A DNA stretch of 64,000 nt from Megaleporinus macrocephalus (GCA_021613375.1 CM038718.1:43794166-43858165); one strand, 5' to 3'. Counted from the first letter of the stretch, positions 1 to 12,606 are shown. The notes: generated by a model not told the origin, from the letters alone. A program made the numbers and translations.

Positions 1-600
1 CTGAAATCAAACCCGGTCTCCCAAGTCCCCACACCACGAGGCAGACTTGCTCCGCAGCGCCTGCCCCACTTGTTTGTTTGTTTGTGTCGGCATGTAGCCT
101 CACTCCATTCCCACCGGCCTGCTCTGGCCCGCAGCCCACAACTGCTTTCTTAGTAGTCTGCGCTGGGTCTGGATACCATGGCCTCCAAATAAAGTGTCTG
201 AAATGCCTTAAGGCACCACTAGAGTTACTAGTATTACTGTTAGAAATGCTTTCAGGAGCATATTAAAAATCACAGGGCCTTAAGTTGCTCGTTATTGGGG
301 GGGTGTAAATCTCTGACCTCACAACGATTTTTTCCAGTTATATTTATTTATGGGAATAATTCAGTGCATTGTAATTCCACCACCATTGTCTTTAGTGTGA
401 TGCATAATAAATAAATAAAAAAATACAATAATAAATAATAGACAGGGATTTATTAGCCGTTTTCGTCATCTTCACCACCAGCTGCTTATCTTCCTGGCTC
501 ACTTAGTGGAGGGGGGCTAAAGTCTGTTTCAGCCTGCATTGGGGGGACAGCAGGAAACAGCCTGGATATATGTGTGTGTATAAGAGATGGACGGATCAGC
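1..600. other. raf1 intron sequence, no exon recognised
   Basis: No exon of the RAF1 kinase domain preceding the one at 2608 was recognised here, so this stretch is taken as intron. It contains AT-rich low-complexity sequence near 400-445. Intron assignment is inference from the downstream raf1 exons. Confidence 0.4.
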
Positions 601-700
601 ATTTTTGAGGCCGATTCCGATCACCAATCACCTTTCAGCACAATAGGCCAATAGCCGATACCAATAGAGGGCGTGGCTATATGTAAATCTAACAAAGTAA
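590..700. repeat. interspersed repeat fragment
   Basis: The stretch resembles short interspersed DNA-transposon remnants that carry a GGCCGAT-type core and are common in fish genomes. It immediately precedes a tandem array. The family assignment is from memory and weak. Confidence 0.3.
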
Positions 701-1560
701 ATCAAACAAATATCCGCAATACTGCAATCATTACATTTAGACCCTTAATTTAAAACAAAAAAAGCTAAGTAAATAAATACAGTAAATACTGCAATCATTA
801 CATGTAGACCCTTAATTTAAAACAAAAACAGCTAATTAAATAAATACAGTAAATACTGCAATCATTACATTTAGACCCTTAATTTAAAACAAAAAAAGCT
901 AATTAAATAAATACAGTAAATACTGCAATCATTACATTTAGACCCTTATTTTAAAACAAAAAAAGCTAATAAAATAAATACAGTAAATACTGCAATCATT
1001 ACATTTAGACCCTTAATTTAAAACAAAAAAGCTAATAAAATAAATACAGTAAATACTGCAATCATTACATTTAGACCCTTAATTTAAAACAAAAAAAGCT
1101 AATTAATTAAATACAGTAAATACTGCAATCATTACATTTAGACCCTTAATTTAAAACAAAAAAAGCTAATTAATTAAATACAGTAAATACTGCAATCATT
1201 ACATTTAGACCCTTATTTTAAAACAAAAAAAGCTAATTAAATAAATACAGTAAATACTGCAATCATTACATTTAGACCCTTATTTTAAAACAAAAAAAAG
1301 CTAATAAAATAAATACAGTAAAAACTGCAATCATTACATTTAGACCCTTATTTTAAAACAAAAAAAGCTAATAAAATAAATACAGTAAAAACTGCAATCA
1401 TTACATTTAGACCCTTATTTTAAAACAAAAAAAAAAAGCTAATAAAATAAATACAGTAAAAACTGCAATCATTACATTTAGACCCTTATTTTAAAACAAA
1501 AAAAAGCTAATAAAATAAATACAGTAAAAACTGCAGTCATTAAACTGTCGTTATTTTAAA
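700..1560. repeat. ~66-bp tandem repeat array, about 13 copies
   Basis: The unit contains CTGCAATCATTACATTTAG followed by an AT-rich half with a run of A. Copies begin near 719, 788, 856, 928, 989, 1057 and onward to about 1530. Divergence is low (mostly A-run length and AATT/AATA changes), which indicates recent expansion. It lies in the raf1 intron upstream of the penultimate coding exon. No coding potential. Confidence 0.9.
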
Positions 1561-1695
1561 CAACAATCTGTAATCATTAAATGTAGATCATGAATTGTTG
1601 CTGCTGTTCTGTTCGTAATGGTCAGATCATTGGTGTACTCAGTGCCGTATCAGATTAGTAGTATTAAATGTTTTTGTTCCCCCACGAGACACGCT

Positions 1696-1696
1696 G

Positions 1697-1751
<55 letters not shown>

Positions 1752-1790
1752 ATATATGTATAAGTGTGTGTGTGTGTGTGTATGTATGTA
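1696..1790. repeat. TCTG/TG microsatellite
   Basis: About 55 bp of (TGTC)n are followed by TATG and TG repeats. The short open frames across it, on both strands, are composition artefacts. Confidence 0.9.
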
Positions 1791-1924
1791 TATATGTCTC
1801 CTTACCTATGTGTCTGTCCTCACTGTCCAAAGAAAATGTTTGTCTTTTTTTAAATTTTATTTTATTTTTTAATTAATTAAATTTTTTTTTATTTTTTTTT
1901 TTATTTTTTTTAAACACAACAGCT

Positions 1925-2100
1925 ACCATTTACATTATGTAAACATTTCATGATGAGTGGACCAATAGGAATGCTTCAAAATAGCTCAGAAAAGAATTCT
2001 GGTTCTATTGTCTCACATTTAAAGTGAAAAAGGTTTTTGTTCTCTCCTGTAAAGTTGCTATTTTGGCGATGCATGTTTTTCTTTGGACCGCGACCGTATG
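1925..2100 (+). mobile_element. MITE remnant, same family as the copy at 40931
   Basis: It shares the order of blocks seen in the other copies: 'ccaatagga', 'ttctggttctattg', 'ctctcctgtaaag', and an end related to 'ttttctttggaccgcgac'. No open frame. The left end is degraded. Confidence 0.6.
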
Positions 2101-2305
2101 TATATATTCCATTATAATACAAATATAATAATACTTCTTTAAACTGAGGTGTCCCCAGCATTGTCTTCAAATGATCAACTTGTCTTTTTTATACCCCAGT
2201 CATTCTCAAACCATGACTTTCACTTTACATTTATGCTTAAAACCTTCTGATTTCGAACATGTGTGATTCCTTCTTTAAAAGGGAAGAAATGCAGCACAGT
2301 TTAAT

Positions 2306-2424
2306 CTCTCTCTCTCTCTTTCTTTCTCTCTCTCTTTCTTTCTCTCTCTCTCTCTTTCTCTCTCTCTCTTTCTTTCTCTCTCTCTTTCTTTCTCTCTCTC
2401 TCTCTTTCTCTCTCTCTCTTTCTT

Positions 2425-2455
<31 letters not shown>

Positions 2456-2467
2456 TTCTCTCTTTCT

Positions 2468-2499
<32 letters not shown>

Positions 2500-2518
2500 T
2501 TCTTTCTCTCTCTCTCTT

Positions 2519-2606
<88 letters not shown>
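2306..2606. repeat. CT-rich microsatellite abutting the raf1 acceptor
   Basis: About 300 bp consist only of C and T, as (TCTC)n and (TTTC)n, and end in 'TCTCTAG', the 3' splice site of the raf1 exon that starts at 2608. It therefore also serves as the polypyrimidine tract. The last ~90 bp are pure CT. The open frames over it on both strands are low-complexity artefacts. Confidence 0.95.
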
Positions 2607-2607
2607 G

Positions 2608-2742
2608 ATCATCTTTATGGTAGGCAGAGGTTATCTGTCCCCTGATCTCAGTAAGCTGTATAAGAGTTGCCCCAAAGCCATGAAGCGGCTCGTCGCCGAC
2701 TGCATTAAAAAGTCCAAGGAGGAGAGGCCTCTGTTTCCACAG
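2608..2742 (+). CDS. raf1: raf1 penultimate coding exon
   Basis: Forty-five codons in phase 0 start [19 protein letters not shown] and end KEERPLFPQ. This is the C-lobe of the RAF1 (C-RAF) serine/threonine kinase domain, which phosphorylates MEK1/2 downstream of RAS at the plasma membrane. An AG acceptor precedes it and GTACCT follows. It joins in phase to the exon at 4529. Human RAF1 has nearly the same sequence here (for example A to L after GRGY). The rest of the kinase lies upstream of the window. The match to RAF1 over ARAF or BRAF comes mainly from the next exon. Confidence 0.95.
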
Positions 2743-3188
2743 GTACCTGGTCTTACTTTCAGATCCATACACATTAATTAATATTGAGCTTGAACTTCTG
2801 TATGAAGGTCATGAGTCACTGTTCTGCTGTATATCTGTATATATCTCTGTGAGCATCATACAGTATTGTAATTGGGTTTATAGATGCTTGTTTATACAGT
2901 GCCACTCAGAAGTGCAACTCAAAGGTTTTCAGTAATGCAGCGCCAGTGTTGTTGCAGATGCGTGTGAACAGATATTGTAGTGTTGTGTAGGTTTTAACGA
3001 AAGTGTGAAAGTTGATATGTTTTCAGGGATGAACTGAGATGTAGATTAAGAAAGCTTTATAGAATAAACCTGGTTAATATCCAGATTACCTCAGATTCCA
3101 AATGCATGTATTACTGATTAAATTGCTGTTCACAGTAAATTTTGTTTAACCCCAAAATTCTAAATTGAAAGATATGTTCGTGTCTAGT

Positions 3189-3370
3189 TTAGGGGTGGGC
3201 GATATGGCCCGACCACAATATCACGATATTTCATGGTATTTTGTGGTGAAGATACTCTTGGCGATATTACAAAACACTGAATTAAAAAATATATATTTCA
3301 AGAATACACTACTGCAACAAAATGAAAATTAAATTTTATTATTGCATATGATATGATATGGCACACCCCC
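3189..3370 (+). mobile_element. non-autonomous interspersed element
   Basis: It begins 'ggggtgggcgatatggcc' and is rich in 'cgatat' words, typical of a widespread fish non-autonomous element, probably hAT-like. Family assignment is from recollection. A related-looking copy is at 51400. Confidence 0.45.
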
Positions 3371-4104
3371 AACTGAGATATTAAAAAAAAATACAAGAAT
3401 TTTCATCAGATTGTAACAGAAGTCAATGATCCAGAATGTCACAATACTAAATCTCCAGCACCTGTTTACGTGTTTTTATTATCTTAGCAGATTATTTTAA
3501 GATTATTAACACGTGTATCATGTTTCTTTCAGTAGTCGTTAACGTTTTCTCTTATTTTCTCTTATTTTATTCTCTCTGCTCGACTGTGATGCCTGCAGTA
3601 ACCAGATTATTAGCATGTGGGTTAAGCTGCCGCTACGCTTACACTCTGTGCTGTGAGCTTCAACCATACATGAAATTAATTGGTTTGGGGGGGGACTATT
3701 CTAATTCTCATTGGCTATTCGTCTTTCAAAATATGGACAGAACTTAATTCTATCAACTATGTCTTTTAGTTATATGGAGGAAATATTATTTCGGGATAAT
3801 TATCGTTATCGTTTTATCGCCCTGCCCAAGACTCAAGGCGTGAGTCTCGGCTGTGTTTGGGTTCTGAACAACATTACAGGCCCAATGAAAACCTTATAAC
3901 AATACACAGTCCTGGAGTAGCAGATGACGTGGTTTGTTTTTAAGAAGATAAACAGACAGATGCTTACCGCCTGCTTATGTTGGCAGCACTGTAATTGATT
4001 ATTTTGAATTTTGAATTATTTTAACAGCTGAAAAACAGTTGGTGGCATTGATATTGATCTTGATGTATGATGCTGAATTGATGTTGAGTAGATCATTATA
4101 CACT

Positions 4105-4285
4105 TCTACATTGTTTGAAAATTTCATGATTAATGAACCAATAGAAATGCTCCAAAATCACTTCTGATTCAAAAAATTCTGGTTCCATTGACTTGCATTA
4201 AAAGTTAAGACAGTTTTTGGCCTCTCCTGTAAATGTACTATTATGGAGGTACTTGTTTTTCATTGGACGGCGACGATATTCTCTG
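4105..4285 (+). mobile_element. MITE copy, 40931 family
   Basis: The internal blocks 'ccaatagaaatgctcc' and 'ttctggttccattgactt' and the terminus 'cattggacggcgacgatat' match the right end of the MITE at 40931-41149. It sits in the last raf1 intron. Confidence 0.7.
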
Positions 4286-4528
4286 TGAAGCTTCCTGTGG
4301 GCTATAACTCTAGAACTATATCACGAGAAAGAGTGTTCTTAGGCATGAACAGGTCTTTATGTCCCATAATGATGAAGAGAAAGGCACTCTAGTAGAGTTA
4401 ATTGCTTTTTTCATGGTTCCAACTGCTGTGAAGCCTGAACTGTAGTATTTGGCTTGTAGCTTCATGTATAAAATAAATATGTGATTTAAAATAAATTTCT
4501 GATCTGCTGTCTTTCCTCGCTCCTGTAG

Positions 4529-4669
4529 ATCCTGTCCTCCATCGAGCTGCTGCAGCACTCCCTCCCCAAAATCAACCGCAGCGCCTCGGAGCCGTCCCTG
4601 CACAGAGCCGCCCAGACCGAGGACATCAACTCCTGCACTTTGACCTCCATGAAGCTGCCTGTCTTCTGA
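4529..4669 (+). CDS. raf1: raf1 last coding exon with stop
   Basis: Forty-six codons plus TGA, starting [18 protein letters not shown] and ending LPVF. It contains the RSASEPS motif, the C-terminal 14-3-3 site around human Ser621, and the RAF1-type terminus (human ends LPVF). ARAF and BRAF differ here. The acceptor is TCCTGTAG. The stop at 4667-4669 is followed by the 3' UTR. The kinase is cytosolic and membrane-recruited, activates MEK, and binds 14-3-3 through this tail. Confidence 0.96.
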   Translation: MLSSIELLQHSLPKINRSASEPSLHRAAQTEDINSCTLTSMKLPVF

Positions 4670-5675
4670 AGCAACAATCCAATCGCCACCGCCGCTGGCA
4701 TAGCAGGACCGCACATGAAAAACGAGGGGGCCTCAGAGCTGAAGGGAACTTTTGGGCTTCGGGTGTTTCTGGAAGATCTGCTGAACCTGCTACTCTGTTC
4801 TGATGGCCGAGTCTGCCTCACTCAACTGTCTCAATTCTGTCCGTCAAAAGCAGAGACGTGTAGAAGATGGACTAAATAGAATTTTTCCTTTTTTTTCTTT
4901 CTTTCTTTTCTTTTTTTAGCCAGTTAAAGGACGAATGATGCACTTGTCGGGAGAGAGTGTTGGTGTGTATATGTACTCCTCTACATTATTCATGTTTCTG
5001 GAACAGATCATCGCTGAAGACTGAAGCGGTGAAATCCCAATCGTGCACAGAAGTATTTTAGAATCTTGTGTTTAAAACTCCCCGAATTAATAGATGTTTT
5101 AATTGCGTCACTTTCAAGCATGTAAAGGCTTAGACGGGCGAAAGTAGCCGTTCGGTGGAAGTCGCCTCTGAGATTTTGGGTTCTGGGAGGCCACCATGAG
5201 TAGCCAAGTGGTGGTAATTCTGCTGTTGGGCTGCAGAACAGCAGACTTTTCATGGTTACCTTCACAAATGAGGCGATATGTTTTGTTTTTCATAGCTTGC
5301 TGCCACACTTTGCTACGTGTCCAATCAGGACCGTGATTATGGGAGAAGTGCTGGTTATGTTACAGCCTGTAGAATATCCTGTTTGGCGGGGATCGTTCTC
5401 TATCGCCGTGCCTTTCACGTGTGGAGTTTTATAAGCATTCAATCAGTTTTCATAGACGTTCATCGTGCCTTGTTTGGAGAAACGTTTGGACGGTTCACGT
5501 CCTCGTGGTCAGTGTTCAGCTGCCGTTTTTAATGGTGTCAGTTAGAGAAGTAGTGCTCAACGTTGTCGAAGCGGTTTAGTGATCGTCGGCTGTTTCTTTC
5601 GAAGGTTTTACTGCAGAGTACATACTGTTTATCAACAATGGTTATTTTAATAAAATTAAGTTAAATACCCACCTG
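4670..5675 (+). other. raf1: probable raf1 3' UTR
   Basis: Non-repetitive sequence follows the stop and runs to an AATAAA signal at 5649-5654. In other vertebrates mkrn2 lies tail-to-tail with raf1 here; no makorin-like minus-strand exon was recognised. The UTR extent is inferred from the signal only. Confidence 0.55.
5649..5654 (+). terminator. raf1: polyadenylation signal AATAAA, candidate for raf1
   Basis: A canonical AATAAA lies 980 bp after the raf1 stop codon, just before the repetitive region begins. Confidence 0.5.
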
Positions 5676-6656
5676 CTGCGTTGGTTGAAGTCTTGCATTT
5701 AGCTTTCCTGTAAAGTGTTGGTTTTATTTCTCCTCACCGGAAGCACCCAGATGTGTGAAGTGTTGTAATAGATTGAAAGTAGTGCTTGTTTTTAAACTCA
5801 CCCTGGAATCAACATTTACTCCACCCCTAAATAAATTTCCAGCCTCAGGTCCGAATATAGGGGCGTTAAGAACAAGGTATAGGCCATGTGTGACGTCAAA
5901 GAACAGCGATGTGGGGTCTGGGTCGCTCAAGGTCCCCCTAAACGGAAAATCTAGCTTGTCAATGTTTTATTTCTATTTTTTGGACACATCCTGTAATGTC
6001 CTTCTTGATGTTGACCAATAGGATGACAGAGTACTCTGTGGGGCACGTATGTCACCCTACAATCTATTTTTTCTTATTAGCTCATGTTATTAAGCACCAT
6101 TCGGCAACATTTACTCCACCCCTAATGCCGGGATTAGACTACACACGTACAGCTCAATGAATTTCCAGCCTTAGTCCCAAATAAGGGCGTCAAGAACCAG
6201 GATTAGGCCATGTATTGGAACACAATCGAAGAACAGCAATGTGGGGTCTGGGTCGCCCCATGCATGGTCCCCCTACATTGAAATATTAAGCAAGTCCCAG
6301 ATTTTATTTATTTACTTTTTTGGTACTCAGTGATGCACGTATGTCACCCTGTAATCTATTATTAAACACCATTCATCAACATTTACTCCACCCCTAATCC
6401 CGGGATTAGACTATGCGGGCACAGCCCAATAAATATCCAGACTCAGACCCGAATTTGGGCGTCAAGAACCATGAATAGGTCATGTATTAGGACATCATGG
6501 AAGAACAGCGATGTGGGGTCTGGGTCGCCCCTCCCAGGTCCTCCCAACAAATATCTACCAAGTCAAATTAATTTATTTACTTTTGAACACATCCTGTAAT
6601 TGGTTCCTTGATGTTGACCAGTAGGATGACGAGGTACTCTGTGGTGCACGTATTTA

Positions 6657-6756
<100 letters not shown>

Positions 6757-6779
6757 GTCAGATGGAACAACGTGCCACG

Positions 6780-7100
6780 TATCCCAATACCATCCACTCA
6801 GAAATAACCAGCTCTACAAAATATACCAGGCATGTAACCAAAATGCTAAAGGCTAAGTGCTAATCACAGCAGCTATAAACTAATACATCACTACAGCTGT
6901 CATTTAAACTGTCAGTGTCAGTCAGTGTGAAACTGTTGACATGTTAACACAGTTCTTCTCTTTGAAGGATAGACAGTCCGTACTGTTCTCTTCCTGACAA
7001 GCGGTGACAGCTCTGCAATCGTTTATCTTCCTTGTCTGTCTCTTTCACGCCGCTCTCCTGTAGCCGTTATCTCCTTCCTGAGAACCTGTGCCAGGTAAAA
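6780..7100. repeat. duplicated block, partner at 8455-8830
   Basis: Both blocks carry 'accaaaatgctaaaggcta', 'catcactacagctg' and a 'ctctcctgt.gccgttat' segment in the same order. They lie about 1.7 kb apart within and beside the ~300-bp array, so a larger segment was duplicated. Confidence 0.7.
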
Positions 7101-8454
7101 ACAAGTCTGCAGTCTATTAAAGTCACACTGGAATCTATTATTTTCTTGTTAGCTCATCATGGTATTAAACACCATTCATCAACATTTACTTAAGCCCTAA
7201 TTCTGAGATCACACTATGTGGGCACAGCCCACATTGAATTAGCAGCCTCAGGGCCGAATATGGGCTTTGGGAACCAGGACTAGGCCATGTAGTGGGACCA
7301 TCGTCGAAGACCTGAGATGTGGGGTCTGGGTCGCCACCAACAAGGGCCCCCCAACGAAATATCTAGCAAGTCAAATGTATTTATTTACTGTTGGACACGT
7401 TCTGTGATATGTTTATTGATGTTGACCAATAGGATGACTGAGTACTCTGTGGTGCATGTATGTCGCCCTGAAATCTGTAGTTCTTGTAGTTCTTGTCATT
7501 AAACACCTTTCATCAACACTTCACAATACAATACTTCACCTCTAATGTTGGGATTAGACTACATGACCACAGCCCAATTAATTTTTGCCTCAGGCCTAAA
7601 TAGGGGCATCTGGAACAAGGAATAGGCCATGTAGGGGGACATCATCAAAGACCTGTGATGTGGGGTCTGGGTTGCCCCCTGCATGGTCCCCCCTATTGAA
7701 ATATCTAGCAAGTCAAATTTATGTATTTACTGTTGGACACGTCCTGTGATATGTTTATTGATGTTGACCACAGCCCAATGAATTTCACCCCCAGACCTAA
7801 ATAGGGGCATCTGGAACCAGGACTAGGCCATGTAGTTTTACGTTTAGATTTCCTGTAAAGTGTTTATTTGATTTCTCTGGCTCACCGGAAGCATCCAGAT
7901 GTGTAAAATGTTGTAATAGATTGAAAGTAATGCTTGTTTTTATGGTCGCTCTGAAATCCAAACGTATTTTCTTGTTGTTTCATGTCATTAAACAGCATTC
8001 ATCAACATTTACTCAAGCCCTAATGCTGGTATTGGACTTCACAGACACAGCCCATTGAATTAGCAGCCTTAGGCCCGAATAGGGGCGTCTGGAACAAGGA
8101 ATAGGCCATGTAGTGGGACATCATCGAAGAACAGCGATGTGGGTTCTAGGTCACTAGGACAACGGAGTGCTCTGTGATGCATGTTTGTTACCCTGAAATC
8201 TAATATTTCTCATTAGTTCATCAACACCAGTATCCAATCATGTCCGACCTTGAATAGGGCCTTCAGGAGCAAGGACTGAGGCCTGCAGCGTGACATAATC
8301 GAAGACCAGCAATGTGGGCCCCAGTTAACCCCTGCCCGGGTCCCCCCAACGAAACATCTAGGATGTTAATAGTTTTTTTATTTACTTATTTTCTTGGACA
8401 CATCCTGTAACGTATTCCTTGATGTTGACCAATAGAACACTCTCTAGATCTCTA

Positions 8455-8830
8455 GAACATCCTCTCAGAATTGAACAGCCCTATCAAATAAAACGGTGCT
8501 ACAAGCATGTAACCAAAATGCTAAAGGCTAAGTGCTAATCACAGCACTACAAACTACTACATCACTACAGCTGTGATTTAAACCACCTCCCAATGGGCTC
8601 AGTGTGCTCTGATTGGTCAGCTTGCAGCAGAGTTGTTCTCATTGTTCTCATTGTTCTCATTGATGGATGGATACTGTTCTCTTCCTGACAACTTGTGACA
8701 GCTTATTGCATGCAATCATTCAATTATTATTATTTTTTTTTTTTTACTTTTTCTCTTCACACAGCTCTCCTGTGGCCGTTATTTCCTGGCCGTCCTTCCC
8801 GAGAACCTGAGCCAGTCTCTGGACCACTCT
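8455..8830. repeat. duplicated block, partner at 6780-7100
   Basis: Second copy of the block described at 6780, with a T-run at about 8731-8742 and a triple 'ttgttctcat'. Confidence 0.7.
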
Positions 8831-9436
8831 CAGGGCAGGAATTTATGGCACTATGCTTGCCTGATCTGACACAGTGACCATTGTAAAGGACGAAAAATGT
8901 TGTGTGGTCTGATCCCAGCATGGAAAGTCTTATGAGTTTTGATGACATCACCATGCACCTTTGGGCAGGGCAGAGTACTTAACCAATAAAAACATGGTTC
9001 AGCACTTACACCTGTTATCAGCTAGCTCAGAGACCCTTGCTGATGGTGCTCCAGTCAAAATTGCATCACTGTATGGAAGTAAAAGTAAGTGTTTGTTTAT
9101 TTATGGTGGCTTTAAGGGGTGATTTTAGTTCTCGCTGGCGTTGTTTGCTCAAATGAGGCGCTCCTGCAAAATATTGAACTATTACAGCTATTATAATCGA
9201 ATCTCACACATTAACATCTGACTTATCACAAGAAGTTTTGGGCCTTACTGTTAAACTACTGTATAAATCAACAGCTGCAATGTAAACAACAGTGGTTCCG
9301 AGTGGTTTCATGTGAAATGCTTCATTAGAAAATCGTACCAACTGTCTTTACAGTGGTGGTGATGGTAACCAGGGGTCACAACATCTGCTGTGCAAGTGTA
9401 GCCAATTTATTCATTATCCCAAACCAGTAGTGAACC
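8831..9436. other. intergenic, nothing recognised
   Basis: No exon, RNA gene or clear repeat was recognised in this low-copy-looking stretch. Confidence 0.5.
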
Positions 9437-10160
9437 TACAGTCGTGGTCAAAAGTTTTGAAAATGGCACAAATTTTGGTTTCCACAAGGTTTGCTGCCTC
9501 AGTTTGTTTTAGAACCTGTTGTCAGATGTTTATATGGTGTAATGAAGTACAATTATAAACATTCCATACGTGTGTTAACCTTTATTGATAAACACATCCA
9601 GTTTAAGCAAAGACTTCATATTTACAGTGTTGAACCTTCTTCTTTAAGACTTCTGCAACTCACCTCGTCAAGCTGGAGATCAGCTTCTGACCAAAATCTT
9701 GAGTTATGGCAATCCGTCCTTGCCTAATCAGTGCTTGGAGTTGATCACAGTTTCTGTGGTTTGGTTTGTCCATACCTCTTTTTGAGGGTTGACCACAGGT
9801 TCTCAATGGGATTGAGAGCTGGGGAAGTTTCCTGACCATGGACCCAAAATTCCAATGTTTGGTTCACCAAGCCACTTGGAGCATCATGTCACAAGGCAAA
9901 AGTGATAACCATCATGCTGGAAAAAGCATTGTTTATCTCCAGATAGCTCCTGGATCGTTGGGAGAAGTTGCTCTTGGAGGATGTTTTAATACCATACCTT
10001 AGTCATGGTGAGGTCTTAGGCCAAATTCTAAGTGAACCCACTCTCCTGGATGAGTAGCAACCCCGCACATGAATGGCATCAGGATGCTTCACTGTTGGCA
10101 TGACACAGGACTCTTAGTAGCGCTTACCTTTTCTACTCCGGACAATCGTTTTTCCAGCCG
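9437..10160 (-). mobile_element. Tc1-like transposon, truncated, minus strand
   Basis: The terminus near 9438 reads 'acagtcgtggtcaaaagttt', a familiar fish Tc1-like end. The minus strand then gives scattered transposase C-terminal pieces such as PIENLWSTLKKRYGQ, with frameshifts and stops. Further inward are fragments of the middle of the gene. The opposite terminus is missing, replaced by another Tc1 element. Non-functional. Confidence 0.75.
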
Positions 10161-10164
10161 TCCC

Positions 10165-11352
10165 AAACAGTCTGAAGGGGCTCCATCAGAGAAAATACAT
10201 GATGTAACTTGTAAACAGGTCCGAGCCTCCTATTGGATAATTACTGCATGGACGATTATCTTTCAGCTGGCAACAATTTATTTAACCCCAACTGGTGCAA
10301 TGAGTTGCTTCTCATGCCTTAAACAACCATGTCAAAAGACACCTCCCATGGTCGTGGACAAGATGTTAGTCTGTTTGAGAAGGGTCGAATCATTGGCTTG
10401 CGTCAAGCAGAGAAAACATCTAAGGAGATTGCAAAAACAATCTAAAATTGGGTTAAGAACTGTCCAGCGCATCATTAAAAACTAGAAGGAGAGTGGGGAT
10501 CCATTGTTTTCAAGGAGGAAATGTGGCCACAAACAAATCCTGAATGACCATGCTCTGCAAAAAACAACAGAAGAACTCAGGGCTGTGTTTGATAGTGACT
10601 GTAAGAGCCTTTCCACACGTACAATGTGAAGGGAACTCAAAGGAATTGGGACTGAACAGCTGTGTATTCTTATGAAAACCACTAATCAGTACAGCTACCT
10701 GGAAAAAACGGCTTCAATTTGCCAGGGAGCATAAGGATTGGACTCTGGAGCAATAGAAGAAGGTCATGTGGTCTGATGAATCCAGATTTACTCTGTTCCA
10801 GAGTTATGGGCGCATCAGGGTAAGAAGAGAGGCAGGTGAAGTGATGCACCTATCATGCCTAGTTCCTACTGTACAAGCCTGTAGGCAGGGCCATGAGCTG
10901 GGGTTGCTGTAATTGGTCAGGTCTAGGTTCAGCTACAGTATGTGCTCAAAGAATGAGGTCAGGTGACCACCTGAATATACTGAACAACCAGGTTATTCCA
11001 TCAATGGACTTCTTCTTCCCTGATGGCATGGCCATATTCCAAGATGCCAGGATTCATCAGGCTCAAATTATGAGAGAGTGGTTCGGGGAGCATGAGACAT
11101 CATTGTCACACATGGATTGGCCACCACAGAGTCCAGACCTTAACCCCTTAGAGAATCTTTGGGATGTGCTGGAGAAGGCTTTGCCATCATTAATGCAAGA
11201 TCTTGGTGAAAAATTAATGCAACACTGGACGGAGATAAATCTTGTGACATCACAGAAGCGTATCGAGACAATGCCACAGCGAATGCATGCCGTAATCAAA
11301 GCTAAGGCGGTCCAACGAAATATTAAAGTGTGACCTTTTTTTGGCCAGGCAG
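10165..11352 (+). pseudogene. Tc1-like transposase pseudogene with 3' terminus
   Basis: The plus strand encodes a Tc1/mariner transposase in broken frames: an N-terminal HTH piece (LFEKGRIIGLRQAEKTSKEI, then a stop) near 10375-10460, and a 146-residue open C-terminal part at 10893-11333 with [10 protein letters not shown] and [16 protein letters not shown], the latter carrying the third catalytic Glu. The FQDDNA-type signature is shortened by two residues. The right end, 'ggccaggcagtgta', lies at about 11340-11352. Abuts the antisense element at 9437. Inactive. Confidence 0.85.
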
Positions 11353-12571
11353 TGTATCTCTATAGTCCAGTCCCTATACGTCCTACAGTATGTCAGCGTG
11401 TCCTTGATGTTTGTCTTGGAGAAAAGTGGCTTCTTTGCTGTCCTTCTCGACACCAAGCCATGTTTCACAAGTCTTCGTTTTTAAATCACGCCACTCTTTA
11501 TGACTTCGTTTGCGTTGTAATCATTGAGCTTTGCGTTTGACGCCGTTTAGAGAAAGAAATGTTCCCAGAAACGTGGACTGTGGACGCCTTAGCGCCCAGT
11601 TGTTTCAGAAACTGGACACTACAGTGGCTCCTGGGCCTGAGTAGTGAACTTAATGAGTCTAGAACTTGTTAAATAAGCCGCACCTTTGATGTAAGAAGCC
11701 AGACTCAAGCTAGCGAGCTGCTGAGCTCATCAGAGAGCACGTTCTTTAAAGTAGCCCGAATGTGTTTCTGCTGTGTTATTGAATCATAAGTTTCTACTAA
11801 AAGGTTGTTTAACAGCATCAGACAAAACCTGGTCCAGTCCCGTCTTAGTGGTTCCTGGAAGTCTCATTGGAGTGGTGGAGACAAGAGGAACCCGCCCAAT
11901 GCCTCTTAACCAAAATCAGATGAAAGCCAGTTCACACTAATACATTGCTGCCCTTTAGCTACTGAAGACTGAATACAGTCATGTACTGGAGCAGTCGAAT
12001 TATAGAAAAAAGGATTTGGTGATGATTAATATGACTTAACAGTCTGGCTGCATGGACATCGTCAACGTCTGAACACATAACATTGTACCATCTACACATA
12101 ATTTGAAACCTACGCTGCTATTAAATGATCCACATGAATCTTATCCTGGATACAATGTTCTCCTTTTACTGCAAGATACTGCTGAATGGCAACAATTCCC
12201 TGTTGATCATCTTATATTTTCTTTCTGAATAGATTTGCATGCCTCATTATACCCAAAACACAGTGTTTTACTCATATAGTACATCTGTATTCACTTTCTG
12301 TTTGAAGCACCCTGTTAGAGCTCCTGTGTCTTTAAGCCGTGCCTCTCAGTAAGCCCTGTGTCCTCTACTTCAGTCTACCACAGATTAGCCCCGTCCATGT
12401 AAAGCTACAGTAACAAAAAACTTGTAAAAGAATGAATTGAACTCATGTTTTGTACACAGAACCACACAAAGTAAACTTTAAGGACCAATCCAAGTACGAT
12501 ACGGGCCGTTTAATCTTAAAGATATGCAGATTAATAAATATATTCTCTCTGTGTGCTGTATATATACATAA

Positions 12572-12580
<9 letters not shown>
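11353..12580. other. intergenic, nothing recognised
   Basis: No exon of a known vertebrate gene and no clear repeat was recognised. In human, TSEN2 and MKRN2 lie in the equivalent interval; no CCCH or RING makorin signature was seen on either strand. Confidence 0.45.

Positions 12581-12606
<26 letters not shown>
12581..12606. repeat. (TA)n flank of a Tc1-like element
   Basis: A short TA run sits directly before the left terminus at 12607; a matching AT/GT run follows the right terminus. Confidence 0.85.

Larger units (their letters stand above)
2743..4528 (+). other. raf1: last raf1 intron
   Basis: The intron runs from GTACCT to TCCTGTAG. It contains a 'gggtgggcgatatgg'-type interspersed element (3189-3370) and a MITE copy (4105-4285), and no other recognised exon. 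Confidence 0.85.

Noticed and set aside
2259..2772. Open frames of 128 and 165 codons over the CT tract
   Set aside because: Only Ser/Leu/Phe or Arg/Glu/Lys from the microsatellite; the plus strand is the raf1 intron and exon.
10893..11333. 146-codon open frame as a functional transposase
   Set aside because: It is only the C-terminal part; the N-terminal half has stops and frameshifts, and the catalytic signature is shortened.
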